Shown here: positions 13,189 through 25,600 of the stretch, piece by piece
How positions within the stretch are numbered: the stretch's first letter is position 1
Layout of the letters: each line of letters starts with the position of its first letter
NCBI GenBank assembly: GCA_031772625.1
Contig: CM062820.1
Coordinates: 87,464,069 to 87,528,068 of the forward strand
Source of the DNA: Pinus tabuliformis
Lineage: Eukaryota > Streptophyta > Pinopsida > Pinales > Pinaceae
DNA length: 64,000 nt
Direction: 5' to 3'
Made by a program: the position numbers and the translations under genes
Notes under the pieces: generated by a model
Database searches by the model: none
What the model was told of the DNA's origin: nothing
The model's input: only the letters and a program-made list of their open reading frames with translations

Positions 13189-14381
13189 ATGGATCCAGGT
13201 ATTTGGAGTTCTCTTCCATTCGAAGTTCTTGAACTTGTGTTGCTGTGGCTCCCTTTATCGGTTCTGATAAAGTTTGGCACTGTGTGTAAAAAATGGAAGA
13301 ATTCTTTGCAAGACCCTTCTTTCTTTTTACGTTGCAAGAATGTCTCCACGAACCAATTTGGATTTCTTGTTAGTTTTCTCAATAGTGGAGACAATTGTTT
13401 TTCTGTACAATACCATAATCAGAATGGCCACATACATCAATTTCATTTGGGATTCATAGATTCAAGATACAGAGTAGAGTGTGTTGTTGGACCAATGGTG
13501 GTTTTATCCTTACAAACTGAATGCTCCCAAACACACAACTATTTTGTAGCGAATCCATTTACAAAGGCACTTAAAAACATAGGGCCAGTATGAGTTGGAG
13601 ACTCAGGGTTCTTTTCATTATTGGAAAATGTAAGCAGCAGAAAATATGACCAGGTTGTTCTAAAACATATCTATGACGGAATGTAGTCTGAATTTTGTGT
13701 TTGTAGTTGTCTTGATAAGGTGTGGCAAAGGGCTGGTGTTCCATTTGGTGGCACTTCACCCCCAAGAATGTAGTGTTTTATAAAAGTAAAATGTTTTGGT
13801 TGTATCTCGACAAGGAGTATGAAGATTATCCTCAGTACGGGTATACAATCTACTAGTTTGACGTAATAAAAAATGAGTGGGGTTTTTCATTTGTTCCAAT
13901 CACTGAAATACGTTGTATTTTGTTAGCAATATACTTGAATCAGTTGATATGCCTTGTCAATGATGAGTCCACTTCTGTATGGTCAATTGAAGAAATACAT
14001 CATTTCCAATTTGGTCAACCGTGTTTTGAACGAAAAATTGACTACTTTGAAAATTATTGGGGTTTCAAATGGAAGTTGTTGGAAGAAATTTATGCAGATA
14101 TAAATAGCAAATGTCTTGGCTATCTTGCGTTCTGAACAGTCCATGGTTTGGTTCTTATGTGCAATAGCAGTGAAGTTCGTTTCCCATTATATGACATGGT
14201 GAATCGCATATGTTTTCCAATAGATATTGATGGTTCAACTAATGGGCAGATGTATCGGTTTTCGTACCCAGCACAAGTGGACTGCAATGATCTTATTGAG
14301 TATGGAGATGTTTTTGCAATTGCTGCCCATATGGATTCTGTTCATGAGATTCCACCATTGGATATGGTGATGGATTCTTAG
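13189..14381 (+). pseudogene. F-box protein pseudogene
   Basis: ATG at 13189 opens MDPGIWSSLPFEVLELVLLW, continuing WLPLSVLIKFGTVCKKW: a typical N-terminal F-box, the ~40-residue domain that binds SKP1 in SCF ubiquitin ligases. The frame runs to 13593. Later pieces in other frames (about 13920-14135 and 14148-14381, the latter ending PPLDMVMDS before TAG) read as the C-terminal part of the same kind of protein. The whole span, about 1.19 kb or ~397 codons without introns, matches a single-exon plant F-box protein broken by at least two frameshifts. Its target-binding half is too degraded to classify. It lies 630 bp upstream of the Helitron gene on the same strand. Confidence 0.75.
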
Positions 14382-15009
14382 GATATTAGTATTCTTTGGA
14401 GTTCTTATAAATATTTCCATTTTATATATTCTCTGTGGTTGTGGAAAATATTTCCATTTTTGCCTCTATACATACTGTGTGTCTTTATGGTAATACTTTA
14501 AAATTATGTTTGTATCGATCTTTGTGATGTAAAATATTTAATATTGTTTCCGCTAAAGATTTACATGTAGATGTTTCTCGATGTTATGCTTTCTTCTTTG
14601 TTTGTATAATGATAATTTCTATGATTTATGTTATACATTATATTTGTAATGGTTTTTTTCATTAATTCTAAAACAATTTTATATGTTTATGTTCATTTTA
14701 ATATCTATATTTATATTTTGATAGTATATATAGTTCCAAATTTTTAGATTCTTGTGTCGCAATAGTGTGGGTTGCATTTTGATTATAATATGATACATGG
14801 AAATTTAGGCTTCTTTTTTTGTTTGGGCCATTTGGAAGAATTCATTTGTTTTTTTTTCCATTTTGAAATTATTTGTTTTTGTTTTTAGGCATTTGGAAAA
14901 AGACTTGTACATTTTCATAAGTTTATATGCTTGGAAAAAAAATAAGATATACACTTTTTATGTTCGATGTTTATGAATGCATAATGAATAATTATTATCC
15001 ATTGTAGAC
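14382..15009. other. AT-rich spacer before the Helitron gene
   Basis: T-rich DNA with no coding signal. The Helitron 5' terminus (a TC dinucleotide by family rule) could lie here or upstream of the F-box pseudogene, but it cannot be placed from sequence alone. Confidence 0.5.
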
Positions 15010-17902
15010 ATGTCATCTAAAGGCACAAGCGTGCGTGCAAGAAAAAAAAAAAATTCATCACAATCACGTGAGAGGTCTAATGAAAGTCCTCGTTTGCGGT
15101 ATCAACAAAATAAGGATGCGATAAATGAGCGTAGGAGAGCTGCATATAAGAGAAAAACGACTGAAGCCACTCTTCAAAATGATTCTATAGTTCCTTGTAA
15201 CTATTGTAGTATGGACGATATAATGGAAATAACATTTCCTATTGATAGTTCATTATCAGGATATGCTCCTCCTCAGCATAGCCTTGTTCTTCGATGCTCA
15301 TCTGAAAATGTTCATAACATTGGGGAAACATCTTGCAATTGGGAAGAACGCCATACTAATATTGTGCATGCAAATGTCCACCCTAACCCTTCCGTGTGTC
15401 CAATTGCATGTTATGATGGCCAAAGGTTGCAAATAAGTGATGTTCGAGGTAATGATGACATTTTCTGTGATCATTTGAATGATAGTTTACTTGGCCATTT
15501 GTTTGATAATTTGGATTCAGCTGCTGGAAACAAAATCCCTTCAAATCCCGATTCTCAAAGTAATGTGGTCCCACCAAGAGAATCAGTCATACCTAATAGC
15601 ATTTCGCGTGGCACAACGGAGGTAACACAATTACATTTTGGTTTTCGTTGCAATAGTGGTTGTTCAGCTACATTCCAGCTTGATGTAAATTTTCAATGTT
15701 TTTTTATTTGCTTTTTGTTTTTTAAATTTCTAATTGCTTAGACAATGAATTTTATTTTCTTTAAATAGGACAAAATTCATTCCAATAGAGGCGTAGAAAT
15801 TAACTTGGTAGATGTTACATCTACTAATGTTAGAAGTGAAGAGGAACTATCTCATATCGTTCATCCACATTGCCAAACAAATGTCAATGTTGAGTGGGTT
15901 TCATATTTTTCTCATTTTCTCATTTACAATTGCCTTGAAATTGTGTTTTCTAACATTTTATGGAGAAAACATGATGTCATCTCGTTAGGTTGGCCAATTG
16001 GAATTCAAAAGATCAAATTGTAAAACTATTGTAGATGTATTTGATTTATTTTCAATTTTTGAATCTTTATTTTAGGACATTTAGTTTTATAACATGTTTT
16101 ATTTCTTTGAAACAGAAAACAGCTCGTTTGAATGGAGGCAAAAAAACTACATGCAAAAATGTTTCGTCCATTGTTCTTAGAATCCAAGAGCAACCATATG
16201 ATAACCCTCATCCACGTGAAGACGAAAATGTAAATTTTGAATGCATTTGATTCTTTTTCATTTTCTTCATTTATAGTTAGTTGCAAATTAAATTTTAAAG
16301 TCTTTTATAACAGAGACCTTTACGTCCTCTCAGATTCGAGAAATGCACACCATAAATTTGGAAACACATTCTCATAGATGCATTCCACGCAGTTCAAATT
16401 TGTGAAGGGAATCTCATGTTCTTGAAGATGAAGTAAATGTTAGAAGAGATTTTACTCATTGAAATTGTTTTCAGCATGGTTCGGCGAGTAGATATCATAT
16501 TCATTTTGATGAAAACATGATTGCAGTACATAAAAGGTTTCGAGCAAAGATAGATAGCTTGTCAGTTGTCCAGATGTGCCACATTCACCAAGAATCATAT
16601 CCCGGAATTTTTGTTGTCAGACATTCTGAAGGACCTCTTTGCAGACGATGTAAGAGTGAAAGAGGATCCCATTGTTTTTGTCGGTATAATAACATGGATC
16701 CTGGTGAGCAACCTCATATTTTAAGAAATGCTAATAGCACGCGTGAATCCCATTTTGCAAGTGACACATGCTCGAGCTGGCCAATATAAGTATAGTGGTC
16801 ATATAATTAGCTTTCCTCAATATATTTCTACAATTGTACAAAGCCTTCCCCGACGTGTTGAAGATATTGACTTTCTAATTGTGAGGAGACATGGTGCTCA
16901 GTCTAAATATTATGAATGTTATGTCAAAATATATCGAGTGATGGATGCATTGCTTTTCAAAATCTAGCGTGATCAATACTATCGAGATGTTGTAATTGAT
17001 TATGATTCACTAAATGCTCTGCCCGAAAGTTCAACAGATGTCTCCTCCAGGCTTAAATTTGTTGATTTTCATGTTGAAGAATCTGAGATCAATGAAACTA
17101 ATAATGAAGAGTTTCATGCTGAGCATTTTCCCTCTCATCCTTCTTCCTTTGTTTCTCTCCTACCAAATGAACGCAGAGAAGTGGAAGAAATTAGAGTATT
17201 TCTTGATAATGTTCATTCTTCACATGTTCAAGACATGGATTGGCCCACTATTGGAACCTCTCCTGTGAATGAATATAATACAGAGGGGTTGTCCAATATG
17301 GCATTCCCAACATTGTTCCCCACTGGTGATGCTGATTGGTTGCAACCACGTGTTTGTAGTGTTGAAGTTCATGAATATGCATTGCATCTTCTTAGGTACT
17401 ATGATCAGAGATTTGGAAGGCATCCTCGATTTTGATATTACCTATTAAACATGATAATGCAGCATCGGAGCCAAGCAACTATTGTAGTTTTTGCAAAGAA
17501 ACATTTGCATGATAACTCACCTACAACAGTTGAGGAGTTGCGCCACCAACTGTCTGATTTACCAGATAATAAGTTGGTTGAGCATCTTATGCAGTTTGAT
17601 TATTCTCTGAGAGGTACAAGGGCATACTGGACTAAGTGTCGATCTAAATTGACAGAAATGATTACTCAGTTAGGATGTCCATCTTTATTTTTTACTTTGA
17701 GTGTAGCTGACAGAAAGTTGCCAGAGTTGCATAACCTCCTGCCCATACATTCACATTCTCGTTCTTCAGATGAGCATCATATGAAAATTGAGAATGTTAT
17801 CCAGTACCCTCATATTTTTGTGGCATTTATGCACCACAGATTCAATATTTTTCGAGAGGAAGTTATCCAAAAATACCTTAAAGCTAAAGACTTTTGGTAC
17901 AG

Positions 17903-17993
17903 GTTTGTGTTGAATTTTTCTTCTATACTTTTTCAACTTTTATTGTGGTTCTATTTATATTATTTGTAGTAACTATATGTTCATTTATTTCAG
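17903..17993 (+). other. Spliceosomal intron within the Helitron Rep gene
   Basis: Donor AG|GTTTGTG and acceptor TTATTTCAG|A flank 91 bp of T-rich DNA with in-frame stops. Removing it joins the TGG TAC AG codons to A TAT GAG TGG in phase, directly before the HUH block. Similar GTAAATTTT donors and AG acceptors bound gaps at about 15690-15769 and 16230-16313. Confidence 0.75.
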
Positions 17994-19376
17994 ATATGAG
18001 TGGAAACACGGAGGTTTACCGCATATCCATGGTTTCCTATGGTTAGAAGGTGCTCCTGACATGGAAATACTTGATTGGTCAAATAGTTCTAATGTACAAG
18101 TTGCAAAGATGTTCTTCAACAAATATGTAACTACATGGAATCTGTGTGACATCCATCGTCGCAACATAATGGTTCCATGAGGCCTCAATGATGACCCTTG
18201 CCTGTTGAATACTGGTTAGGTTTTCTCTTGTGATCCTCATAATTATTACGAAGAATTTTTAAACCGTGTCCAAAGGCACACAAAGTGTACTGTGGGTTCT
18301 TTTTTGCACAAAAACGGTGCTATTCTAACATGTCAATACAATGCTCCATGGGATCTTTGTGGTGAATCAAGATTGTTCATAAATGATCAGGGAAGAAAAA
18401 AATATGGGCCAGCAAGAAATGATGATAGGCTTAACATACATAACATTGACCTTCTAACAATGTGGCATGCAAATGTTGATTGCCAGCCAGTGCTTTCTCA
18501 CTATGATGTGTTGAAATACATTGCTAAGTATGCATCGAAAGAAGAAAAAAGGTATGAAAGTTATCATCATATGTTAACTAGAATTTCAAATTCTATTGGC
18601 CCTAAGGATCCTGCTTTATGTGCATATAGAAAGTTTCTTGTAGAAACGATTGTTGACTGTGACATTGGAGCACAAGAAACATGCCATATGTTGCTTAAGC
18701 TACCTCTTGTTGTTTGTAGTTGGAAATTTGTTTCCTTAAATTTTGGAAGAAAGGTTTTTAGGAAAATATCAAGGGATGGCTTGCAATTTTCATCTAAGAA
18801 TACTTTCGTTCAACATTATCAGAAGAGAACGTTTTTCCTTGAACATCTATCTTTGAAAGAAACAACAAGATCTTGTACATTTGATAGCAAGCATAAACAA
18901 GATCCATGGAAGGCTAGAGATGTTCATGCTATTATTCGAGTTTGGCCATGGTTTTATTCTATTCCCAGTGAGGATTCAGAGGAGTTTGAAACCTTTTGCT
19001 GGTCAGAATTGCTATTGTACAAGCCATTTAGTGACATTTCTATAGAAATTGGCCTTTCAGCTAAAGTGGTTATTGAAAGTTGGAGGACTTTTCGATATCA
19101 AGCATGGCATGTTGGTCGACAGCCATCAATTATAGACAATATTGAAGATTAAGAACAAGGTGATTTTTCTAACAACGAAATGAATGTTGAAGATGATTTT
19201 CAAGAATGGAAAATGTTCTCTCGTTTGGCTCCACCAAACGATGTGAATGTTTCTAATCTTCACACCCTTGGTCAAAGGGACGTTGATATATCCTTTGACT
19301 GGGAGAGTACAACTATTTCTGATGATGTTGCAGAGGAAGCTACTAATTTTATAAGGATTGCAAAATCAATGGGTGA

Positions 19377-19381
19377 TATTG
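19377..19381 (+). repeat. Left target-site duplication TATTG
   Basis: TATTG immediately precedes the TGTTGAGG LTR border and is repeated at 30827-30831 after the other border. Five base pairs is the usual size for Ty3/Gypsy integrases. Confidence 0.95.
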
Positions 19382-21546
19382 TGTTGAGGGCCCCGAAATC
19401 GGGTCAACAACAAGGGGGATACCCACCCGGTCGGGAACCTGGTTGGCGGCTCCGTGCCCGTTTGGAGTAGCGGGTCCGACTGGGGATAATGGGACCAGTT
19501 TCCCAATATGAGGGGTGTGTGTGTGTGTAGAGTTTGATGGTATTGATTTAGGGGTATTTTAAGCTAATTTAATTCTAACTTCTAAACTAACTCTATGCTA
19601 TTGTAATCTAATGAAAAACAATACATCTAATCTACGCTAACCCGGGGTAAAATTCTTTCATTATGCGATCTAAAAAGATTTCGAACAATAGCTGGTAATA
19701 AAGATCATTCAACTATCATAAGAATATAAATCAATTAAGATGAACCATTCTGCATAAGAAGTTAGGCAAAACAGTTGTGAACAGCATATCGCATAATTAG
19801 TTATTCATATGTCAAGCACAAATAAATGAATCCACCGTACAGAAGTGCCAAATGGTAATGCACACATTCATACATTAACATATAAAGAACTCAGCTGCAT
19901 ATCACTTTAGGAATACAAGCAAAAATTAGTCAAGAGATAAAAGTACCATTTATGACTGATTTCACTAATAAACTTCAAGCAATAATGATTTATTTCTGCT
20001 TGTTCTAATATCTGCTAAGAGTACAGAAGTGCAACATCAGTAACAGACATTAAAATGCAAACATAAATAAATCTCGATCCATCCATTCATCAAAAACCCC
20101 TCCGAGGGTGCAAAAGTGCATGTTCTGAGGACAAGTTTTTTGACAGATTTCCGGACCCTTCTCCAAATGCCATGAGAAGGGTTAAATGCTACTAACTAAT
20201 TAATCTTAATTACACAAATTTAGGGAACGGCTTCAAATGACCGCCCTTTTACTAAAAGAAAATTTATTTCTAAAAATCAAATCTAATTTCTAACCATTTC
20301 TGTATCTGCTCCTTAGTGCTATAAGCAATGCGCTGTTCGCTGTGAAAGAGTCGGCTGGTTGTCCTTTCCTTTTGTTCGAGCTTGAAAATTAGAAATGACA
20401 AGAGCTGGCACCTCTTTCTGACAGACTAGAAGATATTTTCGAAAACCTTTCTCTAGCTGGGTGTATTCGCTGTGCGTATACTTAGTAAAACCCAGGTTCC
20501 TTTCGAACTGATTTTGCTGTTGCTATTTCGGTTTCCGGTCGTGCGAATGACTCAATGAGTTAGGAGTTGTGTTGTATGGACAATCCCCTGTATCGAGAAT
20601 TGCTTCCGTTCTTTGTTCCAGGCTTTTCTGGAGCGTCCTCCTTCTATTGCGTTTCTCTTTTTGCTTTACCCAGTCTGAGCTTCAAGATCTTTTGCAAACA
20701 TGCTGCTTTTGTGCGCCTTTGACTCTAAGTCCTAGATAGTCTATTTTCATCAGCTCCTGTTGGGTGATACTCTGGAATCCGCGGTCCTGCTGCATGCGGC
20801 ATCCATTTGCAGAGGCATCTTCTCTCTGTTACCCCATTGGCACTTTCCTCTTTTCCTTGGATGTTTCCTGCATATAGATTTATATCAGTAACATGTCTTG
20901 CAGTTTACGCAAAGAAGAAGAGAAATGACGAAAATATTGACATGAAAGCATTAAGTTCTAATGAATGCGTAATTTTGACACTCATCATGATTTGACTCTT
21001 CGAAAAACGCGATACAATCATTCTTGGATACTGAAGCATGCGATCATTAATTTCCCTTAAGGTGCGCGCTCAATTTTAGGTTTACCGTTTATGTTGGAGA
21101 ATTCTTGCGATGAGTCCTTTCTGCGATTGGAATCGCAGTATCGAGGACTGCGACGTCATTAAGTGTTATCGCAAATTGCCAATATCGCAGATCGCAGATC
21201 GCAAGATCGCAAGATCGCAAGGTTTTCGCTTTATCACTCTGTGCTGCTTATGCGACATTGCGACGTGCGACGTCGCGTATCGGCCATCGACGATTCCTTA
21301 GGTTTTCCCTTTTTGAGCGTTTTTAATGCACGCGATGCGATGGGTTCTCGCGTCGCTCTTTTTCAGTGTATTTATGCGCTTTGGGAAAACGCTTCTCTCT
21401 ACCTTTGCGACGCGATATAGCTCTTAGGGAGTTAATACAAACGATTTTTTAAACAAAATATTTTTTGGATTTTTGGTTAAGGGTCCCCCTTTGCTTGATG
21501 TTATTACTAATATCAAACAAAGAGGGGGTTGTTGGTGACCACAACA
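19382..21546 (-). repeat. 3' LTR (2165 bp) of the Tat-like element
   Basis: It runs from TGTTGAGGGCCCC to GTGACCACAACA in plus orientation and aligns end to end with 28669-30826. The inner part is rich in GCGATCGCAG-type words. All short open frames in it (for example near 20807, 21110 and 21163) recur in the other LTR and are not genes. Confidence 0.95.
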
Positions 21547-22653
21547 ATGGCGATTCACTGTGGAGAACCCGTTATCTCTGCTTTTCTATTGACCGTTCAC
21601 TTCCGGAACAGCAAAATTTTTTATATGTCTAAATTTTGTTATGGACAGATAGAGTAGATTACCCCTCACCTTGTCAACGATACTTTGTCTCAACCTTTTT
21701 ATATCCCAATTGCTTTCTTCCTCAGGCTTTTTCTTGCATTCGCACCAGACATTACTTGGTCTTGATTAAAGATAAAATAAGGTCTTCTCTGCGTACTGGC
21801 TTAAAAGTATGCTCATTTGTCGTAGGTAGAGCCTCTGCTGCCCGCAAGCGTCCATAGCCTCGACAGGGTTACTATGTTATCCAGTAATGATCATTTTTCC
21901 TGCTTGAGGTTACTCGCAACATTCCAGAGAAAAATCCTTTTTGACACACTTTTCCTTTTTTAATTCTCTAAAGAACAATGTCTTAGTTTGGTGGCCAAAT
22001 TATGACACAGTCATTCACTTGATTTACACTTTTGCTGAACAAGCCGGCTTGTGATGAGACCTCTTGTCTTTTGATTGCAACAATCTTAAGTCGTTGCCCT
22101 GTTTTGATAGACAGTATTGGCAAAGTCAGCAAGTTATAATATCTGTGATCATGATAAGTCGGCTCGTGATGAGACCTCTTATTCTTTGAGATATAGTGTT
22201 TTCCTTGGATTGTTTCTTTGAATGCTGCAATTTCCTTTTAGCAGGGAGGAAGTCATTGTTTTTCCTTAAGAAAGCTCTGGTCGACAATAATAGAGTTTTT
22301 GAAAACAACAGTTTTGCAGAGAATACTTATTTTATTATTGATGATACCTTTCATTGTGCTGATACAAAACAATTCTTTACCAAAGGTTGCTTTCGTCAAA
22401 GTTTTTTAGAGGTTGAAACTAGCATCGTAATCAAGGTGAAGTTAACTCTATTTGTCAATAATAAAATTCAGATTTTCGAAAATTTTGCTATTTGTACAAG
22501 CGAAATCAAAATCTGATAGAGAATTGGCGTGCTCTTTCATGAATCCTTTTTAAATGATCATTTACAATGGGTTTTATTCATAAAAAGAGAAAAACAAAAC
22601 AAAATAAAAACTAAAAATTAAATCTATCCTACAAAAATTAGAAGATTTCTCTT
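21547..22653 (-). other. Non-coding 3' internal region of the Tat-like element
   Basis: About 1.1 kb lies between the pol stop and the 3' LTR. I see no protein family on either strand. The plus-strand open frame at 22196-22516 is unsupported. The sequence just inside the LTR (21547-21575) is not a long purine tract, so the polypurine primer is weak or mutated. Confidence 0.6.
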
Positions 22654-25600
22654 CTATGGAAAATACATTTTGAGAATTTGTCCATTCACAGGCAGAGAAT
22701 CTCTCTTGCCTGTTAAATCCTGCAACACAAAAGTCGATGGGCCTATGACTTCTACAATCTGAAAAGGACCAAGCCACAGCTTCTGGAATTTCGTATGTTT
22801 GCCCTTTTCTTCATGAGCCTTATCCCATTTTAAAACTAAATCACCCATCTGAAAGTTTTTTCTGGTCATGATGCTTGAGTCAAAAGAAGATTTTATTAGC
22901 GCTTGGTGATGAGCATGGGTTTTCCTAGCTTGTTCTCTTTGCTCTTCTAGTTTGATTATTTCCATTTGTCTTAATCGTAAAGAGGAAGTAGATACTTCAT
23001 CGATATATTGCACTAAAGACAAAGAGGGAATGACTAGGTGAGTCGGAAGAACCACTTCTCTCCCATAAACTAAATTAAAGGGAGAAGTGCCGATAGAAGC
23101 TTTCTTTGTAATTCTATCTGCCCATAAGGCATTTACCAGCGCTTTGTGCCAATTCTTTTGGTTTTGGTCGACTGTCTTTTTAATAATCCTGATTAGGTTC
23201 TTGTTTGTTGATTCGGCCAACCCGTTACCTTGCGGATAGTAGTTGGCAGAATACTTCAGCTTGAACCCTCTTTTGAGCGCAAACTCAGTCATTGCATTTC
23301 CAGAACAATATGATGCATTATCAAACATTAAGGCTGTTGGCAATCCAAACCTAGTGATGATAAACTGATCTATGAATTCAATAATGTTTTCAGAATTAGC
23401 TGTCTTGAGAGGAACTGCTTCTACCCATTTGGTAAAATAGTCAGTTGCCGTGAGGATATACCTATGTTGTTTAGAAGAGTGAGGAATGATCTCAGCTATT
23501 ATGTCCAAGCCCCATTGACTGAATGGTTGCTCAATGTTAACCGGCTGCAGTGGCATAGATGACTTCTTTTGTTTCCCTGCAGCAGTCTGGCAGACTTGGC
23601 ATTTCCTTACGTAATTGTATGAGTCTTTGAACAGCGTGGGCCAGTAATATCCTGCACGCAAGATTTTATGCGCGGTGGCTTCTCCAACATAGTGTCCACC
23701 AGCTGGTCCATCGTGGAGTTCCTGCAAAACCTTTTCGGCTTCAGTTTTCTCAAGACATCTAAGAAGCACAGAATCGTAATTTCTTTTAAACAGAACATCA
23801 TTTATGAGCTGGTATTGTTTGGCTTTCAACCTCTGGGCTCTCTTCTTGGTGTGATCCAGGTGAAATGGAGCATACCCGTTCTTAAGAAAATAAATGGTGT
23901 CAGCATATAATGATTCTGCGTCATTTAGGCTTACCTCATAAGTGTGTACCTCTTCAGACGAGTTCTCAGGAATTTGCGATGCTCCAACTAACATCTTGCA
24001 GAAGCCTTGACCTCTCACGATGTGTGTTGGCTTGATCTCAAGATCGTATTCTTGTAAGGCGGTGATCCAATTCGCTCTCTTTTCGCCCATGTCCTTCTGT
24101 ATCAGGAGGTTTCTTACCGCTGGGAACGGTACTATGACTTTGGTATGGGCTTTTCGCAAGAAAGGTCTGAAATATTTGATCGCTTTGAAAACGGCATATG
24201 CCTGTTTCTCTACGTCTGAGTAATTAAGTTCAGCACCTTGTAAGTTCGAGCTAAAGAATGCGATTGGAGCTTCTGCCTTTTCTTGATTCGCTTGAGTTAA
24301 AATCGCAGCATAGGATTTCTCTGAGGCAAACGTGTATAAGATAAAAGGTTCTGAAAAATTTGGGGTTGCTAGAGATGGAGCGTTGATGATAGCTTGTTTG
24401 ATTAAGTTGAATGCTTCGTGCTCATCTAGACCCCATTTGAAATTTGAATTCTTTTTTATCATATTTTGTAAGGGAGAAATAATACGTGAAAAATCCGGGA
24501 CAAATCTTTTGACAAAATTGATCTGTCCAAGGAAGGATTGCATGGCTTTCTTGTTATGGGGCATGGATATTTCGGAAATTTCCTTGATTCTTTTGGGTTC
24601 TATGTGAATACCAGATTTCGACACTATTAATCCGAGCAATTTCCCTTCGCTTAATGCAAAGAAAGATTTATTTGGGTTGAGCGAAATCCCATACCTCAAA
24701 CACCTTTGAAAGATTTGCTTCAAATATTTGAGATGGTTGCTTCGTTTTTTGGAGTACATTGTTATATTATCCAGGTAAATCACTACTGATTTATTGACTA
24801 ACCCTTTAAACGCGATGTCCATGGCTCTCTGAAAGGTAGCTCCGGCATTGATCAGACCAAATGGCATCTTCCGATATGCATAAGTGCCCCATTTGGTTCG
24901 GAACGTAGTCTTTAACTGATCATCGGGATGCACCAGTACTTGATTGTATCCTGAAAATCCATCCAGGAAAGACATTAATTCTGAGCCTGCTACTGCCTGT
25001 AATATTTGTTCCATAGGTGGGAGGGGAAAGTTATCTTTCTGACAGGATTTGTTGAGATTTCGGAAATCGATACAGATTCTAATGTCTCCGTTTTTCTTCC
25101 TAACGGGTACCATATTGGACACCCATTTGGAATGCCTGACGGGGAAAATTATTCTGGCTCTCAACAACTTATTAAGCTCAGTTTTTATCTGATTTTCTAA
25201 GTTAGGGTGTATTTTTCTGAGCTTCTGCTGGACAGGTTTTTCATTGTCAATCATAGGGATAGTGTGTTGAATGATAGAAGTGTTGTAAGTCTTCAGCTCA
25301 TCGTAATTCCAGGCAAAAACGTTTTTGTACTGTCTCAGAAGACGGATGTATGCTGATTTCTCTTCAGGGGCTAGGCCGTGGCCTAGGTTAACGTTTTGTG
25401 GCTTCTGATCGGTCCCTAGGTTCACCGATTCATAGTTCAGAGTTGAACTGTAGAGTTTGGCATTAGCTGACCTTTTGAACCGACTTTTCAAATCATATAG
25501 GTCTTCTAACTTGACCACCGATTTGGGTATAGCATTGTCAGTGCTACTTTGTTGTATTTGGTGATCATGATGGCCTTCGTCGATTATCTGATTTGAGTAG

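Larger units (their letters stand above)
15010..19381 (+). pseudogene. Helitron RepHel, Rep half (N-terminal region, HUH/Y2 nuclease), decayed
   Basis: Rolling-circle transposase of a plant Helitron. It starts ATGTCATCTAAAGGC at 15010 with a basic N-terminus (YQQNKDAINERRRAAYKR). Cys/His-rich segments follow (LCRRCKSERGSHCFCRYNNM near 16640-16690). The Helitron-like N region is 17181-17902 (GLSNMAFPTLFPTGDADW). The Rep core has LPHIHGFLWL, with the two histidines of the HUH site at 18022 and 18028, and LKYIAKYASKEE, with the two catalytic tyrosines at 18517 and 18529. A clean AG|GT...AG|A intron at 17903-17993 joins FWYR to YEWKHGG; short intron-like gaps also separate the pieces at 15.7-16.3 kb. 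A frameshift near 16720 and stops near 17434, 18178 and 18216 show decay. The reading frame is cut at 19381 by the LTR retrotransposon and resumes at 30832. Confidence 0.9.

Noticed and set aside
20807..21857. Small open frames within the LTR
   Set aside because: The same frames recur in the other LTR (30095-30708) as part of the duplicated LTR sequence, with no protein family match.
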